A DNA stretch of 9,470 nt from Clostridia bacterium (GTDB lineage: Bacteria > Bacillota > Clostridia > Oscillospirales > Acutalibacteraceae), in assembly GCA_900767015.1 (NCBI GenBank), contig CAAFXQ010000027.1:1-9470 (forward strand). The letters run 5' to 3'. Shown here in pieces: positions 5,288 through 9,470 of the stretch. Both the position numbers and the translations under genes were made by a program. The notes under the pieces are model-generated. The model did no database searches. It saw nothing but the letters and a program-made list of their open reading frames with translations, and was not told the DNA's origin. Numbering within the stretch: the stretch's first letter is position 1; each line of letters starts with the position of its first letter.

Positions 5288-6059
5288 AAACGGCTGCACA
5301 GATGAGAATCGGAATCGAAAAGCCGCAGGCAATCGTGATGGACAGGATCAGCGATTCCAAAAGCCTTAGCATACCGGACATCAGGTCGCCGCAAAGCATT
5401 TCTCTGATGGAGTTTATGAGCGTAACACCGGGGATAATCAGCATGATGTCACCGATCATAATCATCGCCGGATTATCGCCGAACCCGATTCTGACAAAGA
5501 AAATGGCTAGAAAGCCGGAAACGATGGAGCAAAGCGCCGTATAAAACAGCTTGCTCATGCCCCGTGCCTTGATATAGGTGTTCATCAGATAGATCATGAC
5601 CGCAATCGGCATCGCCGCAAGGCAGTCTTTCCACGTTCCGCCGAAAAATACGGCAAATCCGCCGGCGGCAAGGACGGAACCGATACAGGCGGTGGTATGA
5701 AAGCCGTTTTTTTCGCCGCTTATCGTATCAAGAATTTCTCTGGCTTCGTCGAAGCTGACCGCCTGACAGCAAATGCTTCTTGAAAGGGAGTTGAGCCTCT
5801 CGAGCCGACCGAGGTTTGTCGAATAGGAATACACCCGTCTCGACTGGGTATAGGCATGTCCGTCGGGGTCGACCGTGGTGACGTTAATCATCGAAACGAT
5901 CGAAAAAACTTCGGTTTTTTTCATGCCGTAGGCGTGGCAAATGCGAATGATTGTCTCTTCGACACGGTCGATTTCGGCGCCGCATTTGATCATACTTTTG
6001 CCGATGTCCATCGCAAGGCTCAGGATCGCCTCGGTATCCTGTTTTGTGTTTTCATTCAT
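5286..6059 (-). CDS. ThrE-type threonine/serine exporter, large subunit (DUF1212/YjjP-like)
   Basis: This 257-residue protein is the N-terminal half of the split ThrE exporter. A soluble part (about 1-110) carries the DUF1212 signature KCGAEIDRVEETIIRIC (cf. GAEtyRvEdti) and SIVSMINVTTVDPDG. About five membrane helices follow, including MIMIGDIMLIIPGVTLINSI, the conserved g.lm.liPG..l.NSiRD element, then MLCGDLMSGMLRL. Several in-frame starts exist. ATG 6059 (MNENTKQD) is chosen because GGAG at 6068-6071 precedes it by 8 nt, while ATG 6065 is only 2 nt from that site. Starts further upstream would lie inside or before the promoter at 6103-6131. The export substrate is inferred from the family. 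It is the first gene of the exporter operon and has its own strong promoter. Confidence 0.87.
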   Translation of the reverse strand: MNENTKQDTEAILSLAMDIGKSMIKCGAEIDRVEETIIRICHAYGMKKTEVFSIVSMINVTTVDPDGHAYTQSRRVYSYSTNLGRLERLNSLSRSICCQAVSFDEAREILDTISGEKNGFHTTACIGSVLAAGGFAVFFGGTWKDCLAAMPIAVMIYLMNTYIKARGMSKLFYTALCSIVSGFLAIFFVRIGFGDNPAMIMIGDIMLIIPGVTLINSIREMLCGDLMSGMLRLLESLILSITIACGFSIPILICAAV

Positions 6060-6102
6060 ATTCATCTCTCCGTTTACAAAATCAGGTTTTGCATACAGAC
6101 AG

Positions 6103-6131
6103 ATTATAGCCTTTGACAGCCTTGCAGTCAA
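6103..6131 (-). promoter_or_regulatory. Near-perfect sigma-A promoter of the exporter operon
   Basis: On the minus strand TTGACT (6126-6131) is followed by exactly 17 nt and TATAAT (6103-6108), eleven of twelve consensus bases. The predicted transcript starts near 6096, leaving about 37 nt before the ATG at 6059. The -35 box contains the TGA stop codon (6128-6130) of the upstream M23 peptidase gene, which is on the same strand. No terminator separates them, so read-through from the peptidase gene could add to exporter expression. Confidence 0.88.
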
Positions 6132-7222
6132 GAGAAAAATTGTTGAAGCGGCTCGGGGTAGGAGGGCGTAACGATATCGTAAAGCCTTTTGTAATCACCG
6201 CTGTCGGGATCTTTGACGACGGTTGCCCTGTTTTTAGAAAGAAACTTCACAAGATTATACACATCGAGCCAGATCTGATTGGTTCCCTCTTTCTGGCTTT
6301 CGTCAAAAATAAGCTGAAGCCCGAAATGAAGATGCGGAACGTTCATGCCGTTGACGTTTTCCTTGTCCGAATAGCCCGTCATACCCATATAGCCGATGAC
6401 CTGACCGGCTTTGACAACACTTCCTTTTTCAATGCCTTTGCAGTACGGGTGATCCTTTCTCAGATGAGCATAATAATACGACCGCTTGTTGTCAAACGAG
6501 CGGATTCCGAGCCGCCAGCCGCCGTAGCGGTTCCAGCCGATACATTCAACGGTGCCGCCCTCGACGGCGACAATCGGCGTTCCGACGTTGCCCAATAAGT
6601 CGTTGCCTAAATGCGTCCGGCGGTAGCCGTAGGAGCGGGAGTTTCCGAAATCGTCGTAATGGCTGTACGAAAAGCCCTCGGCGATCGGACTGTACGCAAC
6701 AAGGCCGTAGCCTTTTTTGACGGTTTTTCCGCCGTTTCCGTCGGGTGCCTGCTTTTCGTATTCACCGAGAAGCCCCGAAAGGGCGGCGGAAAAGCTTTCC
6801 CGGTAATAGGAGAAATATTTGTTTTCCCCGACAAGGTCCTCAATTGTGTATGAGTCGCCGAGAAGCTCGACCATTTTATCAAGGTCGCTTTTTTTGTATG
6901 AGCCCCAGTTGTTGCCGTTTTTACAGGCGAGATAGGAAAGCGAGTCAATAAAGCTGATATGATAAAGGGCGTCGTACGTCTTGATGTCGAGGTCAACTGT
7001 GTCCTGGAGCGCTTTCAGCGACACATTCAGCTCCACCCATTTGATGTACTCTTTTTCTTCCTTGCTTTCGGCGCCGACCGATTGATAAGAGGCGATAAGG
7101 CACGCAAGAGCTAAAACAAACGCAGCAATCCCGACGGCTATTTTGTTTTTATCGAGTCTGATTACCACCGCCGAACCCACCTTTTTCGCTCCCATAAGCG
7201 AATTTGATTTTGCTTTATTCAT
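6128..7222 (-). CDS. Membrane-anchored M23 family metallopeptidase (LytM/peptidoglycan type)
   Basis: Numbered from ATG 7222 (364 residues), this has a basic N-terminus, a single hydrophobic segment (about 27-46) acting as anchor or signal, and an extracytoplasmic region of about 110 residues of unknown fold. The C-terminal M23 domain (about 175-315) follows. Zinc ligands are visible: His204 and Asp208 in RRTHLGND, and His299 within PHLHF. His253 in YYYAHL and His297 are the catalytic histidines. The core strand elements GTPIVAVEGGTV and KAGQVIGYMGMTG fit the family. M23 enzymes cleave peptidoglycan cross-bridges or stems, and since all active residues are present it is probably active. The start is uncertain: ATGs at 7297, 7231, 7222 and 7195 are all in frame and none has a good ribosome site. 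The gene is transcribed divergently from the GH43 gene. Confidence 0.85.
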   Translation of the reverse strand: MNKAKSNSLMGAKKVGSAVVIRLDKNKIAVGIAAFVLALACLIASYQSVGAESKEEKEYIKWVELNVSLKALQDTVDLDIKTYDALYHISFIDSLSYLACKNGNNWGSYKKSDLDKMVELLGDSYTIEDLVGENKYFSYYRESFSAALSGLLGEYEKQAPDGNGGKTVKKGYGLVAYSPIAEGFSYSHYDDFGNSRSYGYRRTHLGNDLLGNVGTPIVAVEGGTVECIGWNRYGGWRLGIRSFDNKRSYYYAHLRKDHPYCKGIEKGSVVKAGQVIGYMGMTGYSDKENVNGMNVPHLHFGLQLIFDESQKEGTNQIWLDVYNLVKFLSKNRATVVKDPDSGDYKRLYDIVTPSYPEPLQQFFS

Positions 7223-7304
7223 CTTCAGCATATGAAAAATCCGACGCTGATATGACACAGGAGGACGGTACAAGCCGAAAAGCTTCGGGAGAGTCATCGG
7301 AGGG

Positions 7305-7333
7305 TTGCAAAAATAGCAGAGATGAATTATAAT
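7305..7333 (+). promoter_or_regulatory. Sigma-A promoter of the GH43 gene
   Basis: TTGCAA (7305-7310), 17 nt, then TATAAT (7328-7333). The predicted start is near 7340, and the 5' leader is only about 20 nt before the ATG at 7361. The -10 lies in the palindrome ATTATAAT (7326-7333), so a minus-strand TATAAT exists at 7326-7331. Its partner -35 (7349-7354, read as TTCTCC) is weak. No sugar-responsive operator (cre-like or inverted repeat) was recognised nearby. Confidence 0.82.
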
Positions 7334-7360
7334 AGGAAAAAAGGAAAAGGAGAAAACACG

Positions 7361-9007
7361 ATGAAGAAAATACTGTCATTTTTCCTGTCGGTTTACTATT
7401 GTCTGCTGTCGCTTTTCGGCATCGGAGCCAAAGCTCCCGAGCCGATTCTGACCCCCATGGAGGGTGACGCCTACTCGTTTGACGATACATACGGCGTGTC
7501 CGTTCACGATCCGTCGATTTTTAAGGCGGAAACCGGCGAATATTACGTCACGGGTTCCCATATTGCCTCGGCGAAAAGCGATGATCTGATTTCCTGGCAA
7601 ACCGTCAGCGCCGGCGTTTTCGATTCGAACCGGACACTTGTCAGTGAGGGCGAAACCCTCCGGGAAAAGTACCGGAAAGCCTTCGCATGGTGCGACGATG
7701 CCCAGACACAGTGGAAGTACAAAAGCGACAAGTGGGAGACGAACGTCTGGGCGTCTGATATTATTTACAATAAGCAGATGGGGAAATACTGTTATTATGC
7801 CTGCTCGTCTGTGTGGGGCACCACCGCTTCGGTCATCTGGCTTGCGGTGTCCGACAGCCCCGAGGGTACGTTCGAATTCAAAGACTGCCTTGTGTACAGC
7901 GGCTTTGACAAAAAAACCGTGCTCGGTCAGCCGAAAACGAGACTGCATTACTCGTTTACGAATATCGGCGATTTGATTGAAAGCGGAGTCTTTACCGAAG
8001 AGCAGGTCAAAAAGGCACCGTGGTTTAAGAAAAACGGCGAATACGACTGTTCTTGGGGAAAATATCCGAACTGTATTGACCCGGCCGCCTTTTATGATAA
8101 GGACGGAAACCTTTGGCTTTGCTACGGCTCATATAGCGGCGGCATCTACATCATGCCGCTTGACGAAGAGACAGGACTTCCCGACTATGAAACAATGAAA
8201 AACACCGAGGGCTATGACTGCTACTTCGGCAAACAGCTTTCGAAAACCAACGAAGAAACCGGCGGAACCGGTGAGGGCCCGTTCATTGTCTATAACGCCG
8301 AGACCGACTATTACTATTTGTTCCTGACCTACGGCGGCTTGGGTGCCTTGGACGGCTACAATATCCGTGAATACCGGAGTAAAAACCCCGACGGACCGTA
8401 TGTCGATATCGCCGGCAACCGTGCGCTTGACATGAAAAATACAGGCGTTAAGATTTCGGGAAATTACAAGCTTTCTTCGAACGAGACGGCATATCTTTCG
8501 GGCGGTCACAGCTCATGCCTTGTCGATACGGACGGAAAAATTGTTCAGGCGTATCACACACGGTACAACGACGGTGCCGGCGGTTTTCATGCCGTGCAGC
8601 TTCATCAGATGGGCACTACCTCTGACGGCTGGCTTACGATGCTTCCGTTTCACTACGGCGGAGAAACGCTTGACGGTGTTTCCGAAGAGGAGCTCATCGG
8701 TACTTTTGAGGCGGTCGATTTCGGAAACGCAACACCTTCCTTTACCGGCGAAAGCGACTGGAGCAAGGTTGACGAAATTATCAGTCCGACGTTTACTGTT
8801 GAGCTGAAAGCCGACGGCACGGTGCGCCTTGACAGCGGAAAAGAGGGCAAGTGGGCGCTTGAGGACGGCTCTTATCGAGTGAAAATGACGTTTTCCGATA
8901 TCACCTATGAGGGCGTTGTCTGCAAAATGAAAGATGACAGCGGAAAGATTGTCACCGCCGTATCGCTTTTGGGTAGTGACAATTCGTCGGTATGGTGCGT
9001 GAAGTAA
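7361..9007 (+). CDS. Secreted GH43 family glycoside hydrolase (endo-arabinanase ABN2-like)
   Basis: This 548-residue protein starts with a signal peptide (KK then a hydrophobic run 4-22, probable cleavage after AKA at 23-25). A five-bladed GH43 domain follows. The three catalytic acids are visible: Asp50 in SVHDPSIF (general base), Asp240 in NCIDPAAF (pKa modulator) and Glu305 in GTGEGPF (general acid). WASDIIYN (129-136), YGSYSGGIYIMPLD (255-268) and the His383/HTR pair (GGHSSCL, YHTRYN) are typical of arabinan-active GH43 enzymes. The C-terminal part (about 420-548) resembles the small beta-rich domain of ABN2-type arabinanases (DGWLTMLPFHYGGE, then EEELIGTFE). Likely role: extracellular cleavage of alpha-1,5-arabinan or related plant pectin side chains; exact linkage specificity is not provable here. 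ATG 7361 is chosen because AAGGAG (7347-7352) is 8 nt upstream and the signal peptide begins there. It has its own promoter, no transporter neighbours, and a terminator after the stop. Confidence 0.9.
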   Translation: MKKILSFFLSVYYCLLSLFGIGAKAPEPILTPMEGDAYSFDDTYGVSVHDPSIFKAETGEYYVTGSHIASAKSDDLISWQTVSAGVFDSNRTLVSEGETLREKYRKAFAWCDDAQTQWKYKSDKWETNVWASDIIYNKQMGKYCYYACSSVWGTTASVIWLAVSDSPEGTFEFKDCLVYSGFDKKTVLGQPKTRLHYSFTNIGDLIESGVFTEEQVKKAPWFKKNGEYDCSWGKYPNCIDPAAFYDKDGNLWLCYGSYSGGIYIMPLDEETGLPDYETMKNTEGYDCYFGKQLSKTNEETGGTGEGPFIVYNAETDYYYLFLTYGGLGALDGYNIREYRSKNPDGPYVDIAGNRALDMKNTGVKISGNYKLSSNETAYLSGGHSSCLVDTDGKIVQAYHTRYNDGAGGFHAVQLHQMGTTSDGWLTMLPFHYGGETLDGVSEEELIGTFEAVDFGNATPSFTGESDWSKVDEIISPTFTVELKADGTVRLDSGKEGKWALEDGSYRVKMTFSDITYEGVVCKMKDDSGKIVTAVSLLGSDNSSVWCVK

Positions 9008-9028
9008 AAAACTTGATGATAATGAAAA

Positions 9029-9059
9029 ACAGACCTTGAGAGCGAATCTCAGGGTCTGT
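9029..9059. terminator. Bidirectional hairpin terminator between the GH43 and hydrolase genes
   Basis: A 13-bp stem (9029-9041 with 9047-9059, one G-U pair) closes a 5-nt loop, GCGAA. The plus-strand tail is CATTTACG, a weak U-tract; the minus-strand tail is TTTTCATT, somewhat better. It lies 22 bp after the GH43 stop and 17 bp past the convergent hydrolase stop, so it most likely ends both transcripts. Confidence 0.8.
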
Positions 9060-9075
9060 CATTTACGTATGCTTT

Positions 9076-9470
9076 TTAACTCGTATGCTCCTTAAGAAAG
9101 CTTTCTGCATACGCCCATGTTTTTTCGTCAAAGTCACCGAACGAAACATAGTTGTCCGCATTGAAGCCGTGGGTTCCGCCCGGTATCCGATGAAGCTCAC
9201 AGTTTTCGTACACCTTGGCGGCCTTTTCGGAATAGGTAACCGGCACAACAAAATCGGTCGTTCCGTGAACAATCAGCACATCGCCCTGATACGGCTTAAT
9301 GTGTTCATACACGTCGTAATCCAAAAGGGTAGAGATGTACGGACTTTGCGTTCCCGACGGCATCAGCTTCGCATATTTCTGTACCGAATCGGGAATGTTG
9401 AACGCCGGGTAAAAGAGAATCAGCCCCTTGATGTCGGTCGGATAATCAGCGGCGGTGAGAGCGGAGACAA
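9076..9470 (-). CDS. Alpha/beta hydrolase, C-terminal part (5' end outside window)
   Basis: The frame is open to the window edge and gives about 130 residues of the C-terminal half of an alpha/beta-hydrolase (serine esterase / dienelactone-hydrolase or peptidase-S9-like group). Visible elements are IKGLILFYPAF, a strand-turn after the nucleophile elbow; then DVLIVHGTTDFVVPV, with the catalytic Asp in GTTD; then HRIPGGTHGF, with the catalytic His. The nucleophile Ser (GxSxGG) would lie just upstream, outside the window; the first visible residues, VSALTAADYP, are what usually follows it. The methionine encoded at 9361-9363 (followed by PSGTQ) is internal, not the start. The substrate is unknown. 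Its convergent placement beside the GH43 enzyme would fit an acyl- or feruloyl-type esterase of plant polysaccharide, but this is only a guess from position. No signal peptide can be judged. Confidence 0.85.
   Translation of the reverse strand, partial: VSALTAADYPTDIKGLILFYPAFNIPDSVQKYAKLMPSGTQSPYISTLLDYDVYEHIKPYQGDVLIVHGTTDFVVPVTYSEKAAKVYENCELHRIPGGTHGFNADNYVSFGDFDEKTWAYAESFLKEHTS

Noticed and set aside
5272..5394. Longer start for the DUF3815 exporter subunit (ATG at 5394)
   Set aside because: It would overlap the DUF1212 gene by over 100 bp with a hydrophilic, non-family N-terminus, while ATG 5271 has an ideal ribosome site.
6060..6131. Longer start for the DUF1212 exporter subunit (ATG at 6131)
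   Set aside because: That start would lie within the -35 box of the promoter, upstream of the predicted transcription start. ATG 6059 has a properly spaced ribosome site.
6113..6598. 161-codon open frame on the plus strand opposite the M23 gene
   Set aside because: It is a shadow of the peptidase on the complementary strand, without ribosome site or recognisable domain.
7322..7360. GH43 start at ATG 7322
   Set aside because: It would precede the predicted transcription start and put 13 hydrophilic residues before a normal signal peptide. ATG 7361 has the ribosome site.
8129..8509. 126-codon open frame antisense to the GH43 gene
   Set aside because: It lies wholly within the GH43 catalytic domain, including the strands around Glu305, and encodes nothing recognisable.
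1..9470. Mobile element, CRISPR array, toxin-antitoxin or phage-defence genes
   Set aside because: No transposase, integrase, short regular repeats, terminal inverted repeats or defence domains were seen. The gene set is compact and its codon use looks uniform.

Overview
The window looks like the chromosome of a low-to-mid GC Gram-positive anaerobe of the Clostridia, probably an Oscillospirales/Ruminococcaceae-type gut bacterium. The basis is strong AGGAGG-type ribosome sites, canonical sigma-A promoters, a MecA-family ClpC adaptor, a split ThrE-type exporter, a membrane-anchored M23 peptidase, an ABN2-like GH43 arabinanase and Rnf subunits. The genus is not resolved. No mobile element, CRISPR array, tRNA or rRNA is visible, and no stretch over about 150 bases lacks a gene or a described control site.

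Layout, left to right. (1) 2-388 (+) is the 3' end of ribulose-phosphate 3-epimerase (rpe). It converges on, and overlaps by 30 bp, a short MecA-like adaptor at 359-892 (-), which has its own good promoter. (2) 1023-3491 (+) is a tight three-gene operon of overlapping membrane proteins homologous to RnfD, RnfE and RnfA. RnfG, RnfC and RnfB are absent from the window, and there is no room for RnfG in its usual place between D and E. (3) 3567-4763 (+) is a membrane-anchored, extracytoplasmic putative glycosyl hydrolase-like protein (DUF4015 type), ending at a bidirectional terminator. (4) 4810-6059 (-) is the two-gene ThrE-type amino-acid exporter (DUF1212 then DUF3815), driven by a near-perfect promoter that overlaps the stop codon of the upstream M23 peptidase gene (6128-7222, -). 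(5) Divergent from the peptidase is a secreted GH43 arabinanase-like enzyme at 7361-9007 (+), with a near-consensus promoter whose -10 lies in a palindrome. (6) A second bidirectional hairpin separates it from the 3' end of an alpha/beta hydrolase at 9076-9470 (-).

The most interesting item is the Rnf-like DEA operon. The proteins keep the fold-level Rnf signatures (for example the RnfD DPVTSP segment, RnfE GLCP and the RnfA FRGTP segment). Of the four cysteines that in RnfA/RnfE and NqrD/NqrE hold the intramembrane [2Fe-2S] cluster, three appear substituted, and the RnfD covalent-FMN motif is degenerate. RnfD and RnfE also carry long charged C-terminal tails. This looks like an Rnf-derived membrane complex that has lost, or radically changed, its redox chemistry. 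Its function cannot be deduced from the window alone. The other genes look like ordinary housekeeping, envelope and carbohydrate-use functions and are not obviously one pathway.
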